NCBI GenBank assembly: GCA_028753945.1
Contig: JAPNXP010000009.1
Span: 5,952,001-6,016,000, forward strand
DNA length: 64,000 bases
Reading direction: 5' to 3'
Source: Hexactinellida sp. DTS-2022
Lineage: Eukaryota; Porifera; Hexactinellida
The position numbers and the translations under genes were made by a program. Below, piece after piece: positions 43,969-55,200 of the stretch (positions are counted from its first letter, which is position 1; each line of letters starts with the position of its first letter). The notes beneath the pieces were generated by a model. That model was not told the DNA's origin. It saw only the letters and a program-made list of their open reading frames with translations, and did no database searches.

Positions 43969-45750
43969 TTATAATGTAGGTTTTCGGTTGAAAATGGGAG
44001 ATAGAGCGAGCTTTGACATCTGATCGTATATCCTTACAATCTTCTCATTATCCATCAAATAATTAGTCACTTTCTTCTCGAACTGTTTGCAGATTAGCAG
44101 CGAGAAGAAGAACCTACCGTTGTAGAGTCGCTCGGGAGTTAGAATCAACCTCTGTATCCCGAGCAGACCCTTAAGAGCTAGTATATCTGTAACTACGTAT
44201 TGCCACTCACTGATGTAATGCACGGTTTTAATATTCTCACTAATCACGGCGTGTGATGAGTCCATTGGAACCAAGTCGATATGATGATCCTCTCCATTGG
44301 AGCAAGCCAGCAAACACAGCAGCAGCAGCCTCGCTATCTCCTCAGACACATTCCCCTCTCTCTGCACTAACCAGTAGTGAACCGACACCACGGGCAGGTA
44401 CCAGTACTCAGGGAGGTCGGATAGCGTAGTGATGTCAAAGTCGAGACAGTGGAACAGAAAGTCTATTTTATCCTTCTCGCTGAGCTCCGCGAGGGACGCG
44501 TGAGAGGGGACTGTCCTGCCCTTGTACATGGTGAGGGGAGGCACCCTGTCGATCCTGTGACTGAGCGGCTCTTTAGACCGCGAGTGCTCCTTTACAAACT
44601 CCTTCTGCGGACATATGATCCCGTATATAGCGCAGCGGATGTGTCTGGACACGAGCCCTGCCGCCTCCTGCGAGAAGTCCTCAGCGCGAGAGGATATGAA
44701 CACGCACTGGTCATTCAGCCCCAGGGCCCCCCAGAACACGTAGTCCAATCGGAACAGCACCTCGTAGGCTATGCTCTGCTCGCCGTCGAGAGTGCCGGAG
44801 TAATCCATCCCAAAGTAGGGCTTAGAAGCACTCAGACCAGCCAGCTTGTCTGGGTTAAATAGCTTAGTGCTGGCCGTGTCGAGGGAGTCGTCTAGCGACT
44901 GGTGGAACCGCTCGTCCATCTGGGATTTTAACCGCGAATACGCGTACATGTAGCCATCCCGATTGTGACTCTTGAGGTACTTGAGAGCTCGGTCGAACCT
45001 GCGTCGGAAGTATAGCTTCTCTCCCTCGGGTATCGATTGACCGGTGATGTAGTTAAAGGCCTCATTGACCTCATGAATGCAGTGCGGGCTGGGGATGTAT
45101 GTCTCAGGCGATGAGAGAAGGAACAGCAACGGGAGGTAGCCAGAACTGAGCGAGGTGAAGCTGATAAACCTCTCGAAAGAATACACTTTCCCTTCCAGAT
45201 AGTCTCCTTCCCATGTTATGTTACTGAGCGAGATTACGCCAGGAATGTCACAGACGAAAGATTCATTTCTATTCGTGAGGATATAAGCGTTGAGGAGCTT
45301 CGCTACGCCAACTAAAGCGGTTGAGGTCTCAATGTCAGTCGGTATCACCTCGATGTTGAGTATTCTAGCAACCTTAATGAACACATTGTATCCCAGTATT
45401 GGCATGCGGGTGTAGGGCTCGCCCTCGCGGAGGGATTTCTTAAATGTAAGCCATCTCGTCATCCGTCTGTCGAATATATCTAACTCGTTCGACTCGTGTT
45501 TCCCACATTCCATCAATATCAATATTTCAAACCCAAAATTTCGTAAGTTTATAAAAAGTCGGAATGCCTTCTCAAAGAACTCTGTGTACTGACCACCACA
45601 GAAACCGTCGAGTTTACAATCACCATAAATAGAGTTGGCGATTGTACGTCCGTCCACCACCAGTTTAGCCGGCCGGTCTTGTATAGACTGAATATCGTAC
45701 CATAGGGAGGGGTGATCTCGTAGCACTGTGAAGAGACCCTTCAGGCCCAT
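43969..45750 (-). CDS. ASTE1: Asteroid homologue (XPG/FEN1-like)
   Basis: ASTE1 is a structure-specific nuclease-family protein linked to 3' overhang trimming with shieldin in vertebrates. The product is about 593 residues from MGLKGLFTVLRDHPSLW at 45750. The ORF runs upstream to 45801, but the family N-terminus and an AG 2-7 nt before this ATG favour the internal start. The XPG-N-like region has LVVDGRTIANSIY, and the internal core has NAYILTNRNESFVCD in place of the XPG-I SSDSDF. The C-terminal half is the asteroid-specific helical region. Several acidic metal ligands of true XPG nucleases seem to be missing, as already seen in this family. It is a single exon. Confidence 0.85.
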   Translation of the reverse strand: MGLKGLFTVLRDHPSLWYDIQSIQDRPAKLVVDGRTIANSIYGDCKLDGFCGGQYTEFFEKAFRLFINLRNFGFEILILMECGKHESNELDIFDRRMTRWLTFKKSLREGEPYTRMPILGYNVFIKVARILNIEVIPTDIETSTALVGVAKLLNAYILTNRNESFVCDIPGVISLSNITWEGDYLEGKVYSFERFISFTSLSSGYLPLLFLLSSPETYIPSPHCIHEVNEAFNYITGQSIPEGEKLYFRRRFDRALKYLKSHNRDGYMYAYSRLKSQMDERFHQSLDDSLDTASTKLFNPDKLAGLSASKPYFGMDYSGTLDGEQSIAYEVLFRLDYVFWGALGLNDQCVFISSRAEDFSQEAAGLVSRHIRCAIYGIICPQKEFVKEHSRSKEPLSHRIDRVPPLTMYKGRTVPSHASLAELSEKDKIDFLFHCLDFDITTLSDLPEYWYLPVVSVHYWLVQREGNVSEEIARLLLLCLLACSNGEDHHIDLVPMDSSHAVISENIKTVHYISEWQYVVTDILALKGLLGIQRLILTPERLYNGRFFFSLLICKQFEKKVTNYLMDNEKIVRIYDQMSKLALSPIFNRKPTL

Positions 45751-45918
45751 GCCTAGTCTAAAGGAAAAATACATATAAATATCTGGATTTAGAACTGGCA
45801 CTGGATAAAGGAATAATATGTATTAACAGGATAAATGAATATTCACAAGTTTATACAAATATCGGAAATCACAATTGTTACTTTGTTACAATAATGCTGC
45901 AGCTGTGCTCGTAAAAAG

Positions 45919-48595
45919 TTAAATTACAGTGGTCTGTAAAGAAGTTAGTTCAGATCGAATCTGCGATAACTCTTGCTTAACTACTGTGTTGGGTAGAAGG
46001 AATTCGAGCGCAGATTCAATGATGACGTATATAAATCTCTTGTTAAGTGCAGTGAGCTGTATAATATCAAACAATCTGTTCATCCCTTTGTCCGTTGCCT
46101 TGCTGCCGAGTAGCGTCACTAGTTCTTCGGGCGGAGAATTCAGCAGATGCAGTCTGGCTAGAATCTCCACTCTCCGCTGTCTGACGTCACTCTTCGTGTC
46201 GGCAGGAGGGACAGAGAGTCCGCGGAATATGCCCTGCGGCCAGATGGAGTCGGTTAACATGGTGAGAAGAAGCGCGAGAAAAGAAGGGTCAGTATACTCT
46301 GTGAAGTTCTCATAGAGTTTCCGATGCAATTTCTCTGCTTGTGTTGTTTTGATTAGACTTTGCAGAATAATGGAATTAAGTAAAATGTAGAGTGACTGGT
46401 CTTCCTCCGCTCTGAGATCGAATATTTCTCGCATCAGCTCCAGGATCTGTTTGATCAGCTGATCGCTATCAGAGTTTGACTCTGCACTTTCGTTCTGTAT
46501 AGTTCCGCTCAGTTTAACGGAGGGACCGTTAAAGTGGTTCTGAGGCGCAAAGAACTTTGCCAGCTCGTCTCTGAGCGCGGGCAGGGCTCGTATCAGGTCC
46601 AGCAGTCTGCTGATGTACGCCTCGATAGCTCTGCGGCGGCCCTCAGCCAGCACCTGCGTGGAGGGAATGAATATCCCGAATCTCTGCGGGAGAGACAGGT
46701 CGGGCGGCAGGTAGATGCCGTGGTCTACTATTCCTTTGTGCAGCGTGTCGAAGTCTGAGAATTTCTTCTGCACACTCCAGCTGTGCACCAGGCCGTCCTC
46801 CAGCTGGCATTCTATGTCCAGCTTGTACTGCACAGTGGAGCGGCCTAGGAGGTTACTCTCCGACTCGATTGAGAAGTCCGACACGCTACAGTTGATTGTG
46901 GTACATTCCAGGACTATACTGGAGTGGTCCAATGGCCCAAAGTTGGCCCCAGGGTGCGTGTTCTCCTCTAGGGAGCTGGTCTGGGGGTCGTAGTAGCTGA
47001 GGAAGGCGCGGTGCACACCTTGCTCCTGGAGACGCGAGCAGATATTCTCAACCGCCTTGTCGAAGAGCTCAGGTGTCACCTGTGCGTCGTCCGATATAGC
47101 TCTCGAGAGGTTCCCTGCTATCTTGGTGTCCAGCTGTATGTACGTGCTAGAGGAGAAGGTCAGGTAGTGCGAGAATATCGTAGCAGCATTCTCCCGCATG
47201 GACAGCTGAGTGCTCTCTCCGTCGCTGGCGTCTACGAACTTGTACGAGTTTACAAACGTCATCACATCCTCCAGGAACTGGGCTTCTCGCCGGGTCTCTT
47301 TGGACCTGCCCAGGAACTCTATGACGTGGTCAGAGAGCACCACGTTGTAGAGGAGCTTCTTCATGGCTCTCCCCTCGGCCGCTGCGTTCGACAGCTCCAG
47401 CTTGGTGCTCTCGCGAGTCAGCTGATTGACACGCCTGCTACAGTGCTGCTTCATGGCCTTAAGAGTCTCCAGATTGGCGTGCTCCTTATCTGAGGTCCCC
47501 TTTCGTGTCAGCTCTTGGATCTCTTTTTCGAGGAAGGAAATGAGACATGCGAGATCAGTGGCTGGGATGTAAGAGCTCTCTAAATACCTAAGGAAAGCAT
47601 AATCATGTCTGCAACATAATGACTCGTATAAATACGCACTTAACCAATGCTTTCGGGGAGAGAGCGCCTGGGGCTCTGGTGTGAATAACGTAGTTAATTG
47701 TCTTAGGATTAGACACGTAGTTGATAGCGGGGTTGAATACTCTGTTAGAAATAACCTCCTTGAGGAGATCTCTCAGGAGAAGGCAGTCGTACTCCTCCAG
47801 CGGCATAAGGTACAGCATTAGGATGTCAGTGAGGCGCTTTTGGTACTCAGACTCACTCGCTGAGTTAGTGCAGACTGCCTAGGGAATATGGTGTATAATG
47901 GTTGTATTATTTGTCAGTTGTAATTTCACCTGAAAGCTGTCCTCCGTTCTCTCCTGCTCCACCTTGAAGAACCAGTCCTCAACAGAGAGAACCTTGGCAG
48001 AGTCCGAGTCTTGTTTCTCGTCCTGTCTCAGCGACTGAGCCAGCATCTGCTGCTGGGCAGCTTTGTACAGTCTTATGTGCGTAACGACCTCCTGCAGTAT
48101 CCTGCTGGTCAGGAAGAGAAACCAGTCAGCTGACTTTACCCGGTCACTGCCGGCTATTACACACTTTTCTATGAGAAGTCTCGTCTCAGTGAGGAATGCT
48201 TGATCAGAGTTTAACTTGGAGTACCAGTTCTGAATAAAGTACCTCAGAACTAAATCTATCATTCTCCCAATCACCTCATCCAGCTGTTTAACGCGAGTCA
48301 GTTCCCTCTCTCTGTTCAGGGGTTTTGAGGCCATTCGTGTCTGTAATGCAGCCTCTACCATGGATAAGCCCTTGGTGAAAGAGTGTGATTCATTTTCAGG
48401 CGACCTCAGTTCGAACAATACATTTCGACTGGCTTTCTCCTTATCTACAGTATAATCGTTTATAGCAAACACCACTCCACTCACGAATGCGATACAAAGA
48501 GCTGATATAACGACACACAACCAAACGCCTAGAGAGTGGAGAGTGAGCAGAGTTAGGAACAGGACTAGCAAAGAAATCCTCCATTTAGATAGCAT
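45919..48595 (-). CDS. SNX13/SNX14-type sorting nexin (TM-PXA-RGS-PX-nexin C)
   Basis: A second member of the ER-anchored sorting nexin family. Exons 47930-48595, 47640-47878 and 45919-47587 are separated by introns of only 51 and 52 bp. N-terminal hydrophobic hairpin (about 7-45), PXA domain (about 60-330; LTDILMLYLMPLEEYDCLLLRDLLKEVI), RGS-like domain, PX domain (KKFSDFDTLHKGI; LPPDLSLPQRFG) and nexin C (LIKQILELMREIFDLRAEED). I cannot decide between SNX13 and SNX14 by eye. The start ATG immediately follows CAGCTAG. Two paralogues of this family flank ASTE1 on the same strand. Confidence 0.82.
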
Positions 48596-48780
48596 CTAGC
48601 TGACAAGATTAACAAACCCTAGTATTAATTAGAACTCTACTAAACCTATTATTTGCTATACAAAGGGCTAATTTATACAAGCACAATTGTTCGCGTTAAG
48701 AAATCCTAACAATTCAGCTAACAGAAGTCACCATAGTTACTAGATAGGATACATGGTATCTAATTATAGTAGAAAAGGCA

Positions 48781-49461
48781 CTATAACTTGGCTAGAGGGG
48801 ACAGGATTCCCTGTAGATCCTTGAACACATCTCCCTCGCTTCTAGCGCCGTCAACTAGGGTATGCAGTCCCTGTTTCTTGTAATACTCCACTACAGGAAC
48901 AGTCTGTGCGTTGAAGGTTTCAAGTCTCGTCAACAGAGTAGCCTCGGTATCATCCAATCTCTTCTCCAGAGGCTCCTCGGTGACGTCATCAACCATGGGG
49001 ACCTTTGGTGGCTTGAATATCTCATGGTACGTCCTCCCACTCGGTTTATGCAGGAGCCGCCCTGTAATGCGTTTTATCAGCAAAGCATCCTCTACATGCA
49101 GTTGGATCACAGCGTCTATTTTAGAGCTGATTCTAGCCAGGAGCTGGTCCAGGAGTTCGGCCTGCTTTATGGTTCTAGGGAATCCGTCTAGCATAAACCC
49201 GACCCCTGTCTCCAGTCGCACCAGGTTCTCCTCTATTATGCTCACCACCAGCTCGTCATCCACCAGGCCCCCCTTCTCCATTATCTCGCTGCACTTCTTG
49301 CCCAGCGCGTGACCCGACTGCACCATGGCCCTCAGCATATCTCCCGTCGCCAGGTGTTTCACGGAGAAATGTTCTAGAATGTTCGCTGCCTGTGTCCCCT
49401 TGCCGGAGCCTGGAGGCCCGATTAGAAGGATCCGAACACTAGGCTTCACTTCCGTAGCCAT
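48781..49461 (-). CDS. AK2: Adenylate kinase 2
   Basis: Interconverts ATP + AMP and 2 ADP; AK2 works in the mitochondrial intermembrane space. The 226 residues (human 239) are in one exon. It has the P-loop GPPGSGKGTQ, AMP-binding HLATGDMLRAMV, DGFPRTIKQAELLD, KRITGRLLHKPSGRTYHEIF at the start of the long LID domain, and RLDDTEATLLTRLETF. The N-terminus is short and has no cleavable-looking presequence, like the vertebrate protein. It is 114 bp after CXXC1 and 185 bp before the sorting nexin. Confidence 0.95.
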   Translation of the reverse strand: MATEVKPSVRILLIGPPGSGKGTQAANILEHFSVKHLATGDMLRAMVQSGHALGKKCSEIMEKGGLVDDELVVSIIEENLVRLETGVGFMLDGFPRTIKQAELLDQLLARISSKIDAVIQLHVEDALLIKRITGRLLHKPSGRTYHEIFKPPKVPMVDDVTEEPLEKRLDDTEATLLTRLETFNAQTVPVVEYYKKQGLHTLVDGARSEGDVFKDLQGILSPLAKL

Positions 49462-49575
49462 TTCTTATAGCCTATAAGATTTCCTATAAGATAGCTTTAT
49501 ATACAGAATTGACACAATTAATGAATAGCAAATTTGATAACAGGTGTTGCATTAATCGCAGAACAAACTGAATAT

Positions 49576-51096
49576 CTACTGGGTGTCATTAGAGACTGGG
49601 GCATTAGCCGGAATAGTTCTGTGGAGAAGAAGCGCGATTAAGTTGCCGCGAGTGGACAGCTGGCCGCGGAGCAGTTTCCGCTGTTCGTCCAACTCGTCCA
49701 GCTTGAGCCACTGAATTAGCTTCTCCTGGTCAATCGTCGCGCGTCGCATCTTCTCCCAGAAGGGGTGCTTGCGACACGTGCGCTTCGTCAGCTGACAGAA
49801 GCGGACCGAGGGAGTGTCCGGCGGGAGAATCGACAGGTTCTCGACCAGAGGACAGCCGCATACGTCATTCGTACCCACCTTAGGCTCCTTCGTGTGCTCC
49901 GGACACATCACCTTGAGCTTCTTGCAGTACGTGTTGTACTTCTTGTCGTACTTGTCGCAGAAGAAGTTGGCCCCCTCCAGTTTAACGTAGGAGCTGAGCG
50001 TCATGCCTGACTCGATCTTAGCCCAGCACTTCTCCATGTGCACCTGTATCTTCTTCATGGTGAACTGGATCCCGCAGGTGGGGCAGTCCAGCATCAGGTC
50101 CTCGGACTCGTTGTCGAACTGTTCCTTGTTGTAGCTGACTGGGAGCTTGGACACGCGGGCGATCAGCTGATTCAGTCGGTGTCCCTCTAGGCCCAGCTGC
50201 TGCAGCCTAGCGCGAACAGCTGTCAGCTCCCTCTCCACCTCTCCCAGTCTCTGTCTGTCCCTCCTCTCGGCCAGACACTCCCCCCCGAGGCGCCACTCCT
50301 CCAGGCGCTGCGGCAGGTGCTGCTTTATCCGGTCAGCGGCCAGCTGGATTCCGCACTCTTCGCAGCAGTACTTAGAGCTGTCCCTAGCGGCGTTAGTGCA
50401 CGCGGGGCCTAAGCACTGAAGGGAACTCTCGTCTGCACCGTGGGGGCCCGACCCGTTGGGTAGCCGGTCTCCTTTCGTGAGGGTGTCTCGGTTCCGCTTC
50501 CTGCGCTCGCACCCCTCCAGATAGGCGTACGTCTCGTCGAACAGAGACTGAGTCTTAACCTTCTTAGTCTTGATCAGCAAATTGGATTTGTTAACATCAG
50601 CTGACAGCTCTTCCTGTCCGTTGGAATTGAATTCACTCTTAACTGCTTGCTCCTGTGTGTAGACATTGGCTCCGTTCGTGCCTTGCTCCAGGTAATCAGC
50701 TGTGCGAAGCTTGTGGTTGGAAACAGCTGACGCGAGCAGTTTGCTGCAGCCGTCGAATGAGCTGGAGTTTGTATCCTCGTGGTTAGTGAGGCCATTGGTT
50801 AGAGCGGTTAGGGGCACCACGTGGTCGTTGTTAGTGGGCGAGTATGGCGTGTCGCTGTTTGTGTGGGTTTTCTTACGGAGACAGGAGGGACACCGGTATT
50901 CAGGTGTGAGGTCCTCCTCGCCCGCGAAAACGCACTCCCGATGGTAGTTCTTTTCGCAGGCGGGACAGAATATGAAGAGGGAGTCTGTGGAGGGACGGGA
51001 GCAGAAGTAGCAGCTGAGCACCTTGGGCGGCGAGTAGCTCAGCTCGTGCTTGAACAGCTTAAGTATCGGCTCACTAGTCACGGCGGCTGTGTCCAT
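49576..51096 (-). CDS. CXXC1: CXXC1/CFP1-like Set1-complex subunit lacking the CXXC finger
   Basis: CFP1 recruits the SET1/COMPASS H3K4 methyltransferase to CpG islands. The 506 residues begin with a complete C4HC3 PHD finger at about 30-75 (CYFC, CPAC, NYHREC, CPSC). The C-terminal CpG-binding-protein domain is well conserved from CLGPACTNAARDSSKYCCEECG through ADRIKQHLPQR, HMEKCWAKIESG, KYNTYCKKLKVMCPEH, DVCGCPLVENL and RKHPFWEKMRRA to LIALLLHRTI. Between them, where CFP1 normally has the eight-cysteine CXXC CpG-binding domain, there is only a Ser/Asn/Lys-rich linker. The ATG directly follows CTATTAG. It is 83 bp after the DCXR stop. It is a single exon. Confidence 0.85.
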   Translation of the reverse strand: MDTAAVTSEPILKLFKHELSYSPPKVLSCYFCSRPSTDSLFIFCPACEKNYHRECVFAGEEDLTPEYRCPSCLRKKTHTNSDTPYSPTNNDHVVPLTALTNGLTNHEDTNSSSFDGCSKLLASAVSNHKLRTADYLEQGTNGANVYTQEQAVKSEFNSNGQEELSADVNKSNLLIKTKKVKTQSLFDETYAYLEGCERRKRNRDTLTKGDRLPNGSGPHGADESSLQCLGPACTNAARDSSKYCCEECGIQLAADRIKQHLPQRLEEWRLGGECLAERRDRQRLGEVERELTAVRARLQQLGLEGHRLNQLIARVSKLPVSYNKEQFDNESEDLMLDCPTCGIQFTMKKIQVHMEKCWAKIESGMTLSSYVKLEGANFFCDKYDKKYNTYCKKLKVMCPEHTKEPKVGTNDVCGCPLVENLSILPPDTPSVRFCQLTKRTCRKHPFWEKMRRATIDQEKLIQWLKLDELDEQRKLLRGQLSTRGNLIALLLHRTIPANAPVSNDTQ

Positions 51097-51179
51097 CTAA
51101 TAGATATCGAGAATATTAATTCGCATACAAATAGAAGTGATAAATATAGAATATAAATAAGGTTGTTTTCAGCAGAAAG

Positions 51180-51914
51180 CTAACAAGCTAGGAACCCCCC
51201 ATCTACCGCTAGGGTGCTCCCATTTATCATGTCCGCTTTATCGCTCAGCAGGTAGAGCACGGCGTTAACTACATCTTCAACTTCTGCGAATTTCCCCTGA
51301 GGGATCTTAGCCATCATGGGGCCAGCCCTGGCCGGGTCTGACCAGCCCACCCTACCCATCGCAGTCATCACGACAGTGGGGTTAACCGCGTTAACTCGGA
51401 TCTGCCTCGGTCCCAGTTCCAGCGCCATGCTACGGGTCATAGCGTCTAGCGCTGCTTTAGTGGAACTGTATACCGTGTGATCTAACAGGGCCGCCTGGCT
51501 GGCCTGCGAGCTGATATTAACGATAGAACCGCCGGCGCCTCGCTCCGCCATCCCCCGCGCCACCGCCTGCGCCACGAAGAGACAGGACTTAACGTTAACA
51601 GTGAAGAGTTTGTCGAATGACTCCTCGGTCACTTCCAGGAAGGGCTGATTCTCCGCGATAGCAGCGTTGTTCACCAACAGATGGATTGGCCCCAGCTTAG
51701 GGATCTCTTTTCGCACTGCCGCGATATCTGACAGGTCCAGATGCACAGTCCGAATGGATGGCTGCTCCTTGGCTAGGGACTCCAGGTCGGAGAGGGTGCG
51801 ACTAAGCGCGATTACCTCAGCGCCACACCTCAGCAGCGCCACGGCCGTGGCTCTACCGATACCCTTGCCTGCTCCTGTAACCAATGCACACTTCCCGTCA
51901 AATCTGATCTCCAT
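51180..51914 (-). CDS. DCXR: L-xylulose reductase (dicarbonyl/L-xylulose reductase)
   Basis: An NADPH-dependent short-chain dehydrogenase that reduces L-xylulose to xylitol and detoxifies dicarbonyls. The 244 residues are exactly the length of human DCXR. Rossmann motif TGAGKGIGRAT, LVNNAAIAE, catalytic Ser in NISSQASQ, YSSTK (Tyr and Lys of YxxxK), LELGPRQIRVNAVNPTVVMTAMG and the C-terminal GGFLAC. The C-terminal Cys is shared with the human enzyme. A long TTTG repeat lies just upstream. It is a single exon. Confidence 0.92.
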   Translation of the reverse strand: MEIRFDGKCALVTGAGKGIGRATAVALLRCGAEVIALSRTLSDLESLAKEQPSIRTVHLDLSDIAAVRKEIPKLGPIHLLVNNAAIAENQPFLEVTEESFDKLFTVNVKSCLFVAQAVARGMAERGAGGSIVNISSQASQAALLDHTVYSSTKAALDAMTRSMALELGPRQIRVNAVNPTVVMTAMGRVGWSDPARAGPMMAKIPQGKFAEVEDVVNAVLYLLSDKADMINGSTLAVDGGFLAC

Positions 51915-51950
51915 ACTATTGCTATATAGTGATATACTCGGATGTAGTGG

Positions 51951-52092
51951 TGTTTGTTTGTTTGTTTGTTTGTTTGTTTGTTTGTTTGTTTGTTTGTTTG
52001 TTTGTTTGTTTGTTTGTTTGTCTGTTTGTTTGTTTGTTGTTTGTTTGTTTGTTTGTTTGTTTGTTTGGTTGTTTGTTTGTTTGTTTGTTTGT
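51951..52092. repeat. Long (TTTG)n tetranucleotide microsatellite
   Basis: About 140 bp of almost pure TTTG, with a few interruptions near 52020-52040 and 52068. It sits between the PRPF6 stop (52232) and the DCXR start (51914). The ORFs drawn through it are repeat artefacts. Confidence 0.97.
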
Positions 52093-52231
52093 TAGACAAA
52101 GTTCTTAACTAAACAAAGAACAGGTCTTCAAAAGAAATGACACGGTATTTTGGAACCTCATGACCCTGTGGGAATCTATAATTAATACATACAGCTTGTG
52201 TTCACAACACTCATATAGAACCATTCATTTG

Positions 52232-55200
52232 CTAGCTGTTGGTGGGGGACGTGAGCTCAGAGGCGAGCAGCTCTATAATCTCGCCAATCTTCATCTTCCA
52301 GTTCCTAATATCTTTTGACACGCCACACCATCTCTCTCCGTGCCTCGGCTCTGCGCTGACGCACTTATTCCTGACTGCGTTTCTCTGCTCCTCGCTCCCG
52401 TACTCCAGCTCGAACTTGTAGAAGTATCCCCACACGTCTCCCACATCTGGGTCCACCTTAATCGCCTTCTGGAACCACTCCCTGGCCTTGCCGATCTTGC
52501 GCTCCGTCCAGAACAGCTTGGCCACTGCTAGGATCACATTCACGTCGTGCTCACACTTCCTCAAGGCGTCTACGCACTTGGTTTTCCTCTGCGGCCTCGC
52601 TTCTAAGAATATCGCTTCTGCCCACAGCACGCCACTACTGGGACACTTCTGCAGACCCCGAGACATGACGGCCATGGCCACCTCTCTGTTCCCGGCTCGC
52701 TCCTCCAGGCGCACCGCCTCCAGCCACAGCTCGGGGCTCACGGGGCAGCGGAGACGAGCCTTCTCAAGATTAGCTCTACATTAGAAGAATAACTTATTAA
52801 TCATAAGGACTATCCTATAGAGCTTCCTTATACATTTCTAGATACTAGATAGTATATAAAAGCCCATACAAACTAAGCTAAAAATTCCGTCTATAAATTT
52901 TTAGACCAAAAGCCCCTGCCATCTATACTATTTAAGTCAAGATAACCTGGTATATAAACAGACGGTCTTATTCTTATCCTATATCAGACTGACCTAGCGC
53001 GCGTGTACTCCCCCATAGAGATCTGAGTCCTGCTGCTGAGCAGCCAGAGAGGGACGCACTGCGGACACCGCTTGAGTCCCTCCATGTACGCAGAGACAGC
53101 CGGGGCCGTCTCCCCCTCCTGCTCCCGGATCTGACCCCGCATCATCCAGAGCTTCGCGTTGTCGGGGAACCTCTCCAGGCCCTCCGTTATCAGCTGATCG
53201 GCTTCCGGCAGGTTGGAGAGAGCCCACTCTAACTTGGCAGACTTCATAACCACGCGAGCCGTCCCTGCGCTTTCTCGAGCCTTAGCTAGCAACGATCTTG
53301 CCCTCTGGTATTCGTTATTCTCGCTCTCAAGCTTGACAGCTGCAAGCCATATCTCCTCGCTATTCGCATTAGCCTACACAGATGTATAATTGCACATTGT
53401 AATTACAGTCGACTTCGCTTAACCTTAATCGGGTAAAAAATTCACAGGATTTATAGGAAGGAATTACATCTTGGCTTAAACTAATTTCCGTTAATAGATT
53501 TCTCCGCTTAATCGGGTCAAGGCAACCTGGTCCCGAGTTGGCCCTATTAATTAAGCGGAGTCGACTGTATTTGAATAACACATGCCATTCCGGTCTCACC
53601 TTAAACGACTCGGAGAGTATTGTCCTCGCGCCGGGGACATCCCCCGCTAGCCACCTGGACTTGGCGCCCATCAGCCACAGCACCTCTGCCTTGGGACAGT
53701 GCAGCACTGCGTCCTGCAGTATCCGCTCCAGCGAGCTCCGGGTCCCGTGTTCCTTCTCGAAGTAGGCAGCCCGCAGCCAGATGCTCTTCTTGCTGGGGAA
53801 CGCGGTTAGCGCGTGCGAGTAGATAGCGCGCGCACAGGTGAGCGCCTCTGCCTGCACAGCTGTGTCCGCGTCCTCCAGCCACTGGCTCTTGCGACTCTCC
53901 GCCTCCACGCCCAGCTCCAGCACCCCGTGTACCACCGCCTGGCACGTGAGAGTGCTGCCAGACTTGTCGCAGTCGTGAGCCTGTTAGAGAGTATAAATAC
54001 AGGAGAGTAGCTATTCATTCTAACTCACATCCTTCAGCCACTGTTCTCTGTTGATCTCCACGCCGTTGGAGAGTAGAGAGCTGATGGCTCTCTCCACAAT
54101 CGTCTTAACCATGTCCGAGTTCTGATTCGCCTCTTCCAGCTTCGCAGCTGTCAGCCAAATAGTTCGGTCGGTCGGGATTTTTTCTCGCGCCTTGTTGAGA
54201 ACCTTCCTCGCGTTCTCATAGGTCTCCAGCTTGGCCAGGGCTACCCACAGGTCCACAGAGGTGGGACAGCACTCCACAGCTCGACTCAGCAAGATACGCG
54301 CGTCGTCTGGCTCCTCCAGCTTTATGGCCTCCTTCCAGAGCGCCACGCTGGTGGGCACGTGCTCCAGGGCCTTCCGCAGGGCCCGCTTCTTGTCGAGCGG
54401 CTCCGTCTCCAGCTCAGCAGCCTTAACCCACAGCCGCACGCTCTGGGGAATCTGCCTACAAACAGATTGTAAATACAGTCGACTCCGCTTTATAGAGCCA
54501 CTGGTTAATAGATTTCTCCGTTTAAATGGGGTCAAAATTTCACAGGATTTATAGGACGGAATGACAGTTTGGCTTAATATTTTCGGTTAATAGATTACTC
54601 TGCTTAATCGGGTCCAAGTAACCTGGTCCCGAGATGGCTCTATTGAGCGGAGTCCACTGTATTATGAATTATATCAATAGTATACCAAAATAAATGACTT
54701 ACAATGGCAACATGGAATATTTGGCAACTTGTAACTTCTGTATTAAATCACATACCTAACAGCCCTGGCCACCACTGCCTTGGCATCCTCCTGTGTCTGC
54801 AGACGAGTCGCCTCCAGCCACACCTCCTCCCCGTTAGGCACAGCCTCGCAGCCCTTGGCGATTATCTGTCGAGCCATCTGGATGTGTCCGGTCACCTCCT
54901 CGAGGCCCGCGCGGGCGATCCAGCCGGGTCCGTGTTTGGGGTTTGTTTTGGTTATGGACTCGAGTAGGAGCCGCGCCTTCTTGAGGTCTCCTATGTCCGT
55001 GAAGGACTGAGGCGCTATGCTGTTCAGATCTGTGCAGAAACTCTTGGGGTCAACCACTGTCTGTCCACTGACAGAATCAGACATCTAATGGTACAGTATT
55101 ATAATGCTTGTAAGAAAATTATACAGTGGAATACCGGTTATAAGAGTATCGTCGGGAACTGCATATAATGTTCTTCTAACCGGCATGTTTTATAACCGGC

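Noticed and set aside
51667-52099. Two long ORFs on both strands over 51.7-52.1 kb
   Set aside because: They are translations of the (TTTG)n microsatellite and of the DCXR antisense strand.
53601-54018. Arg/Gly-rich ORFs overlapping PRPF6 exon 5
   Set aside because: They are shadow frames of a conserved HAT-repeat exon, one of them running over a splice site.
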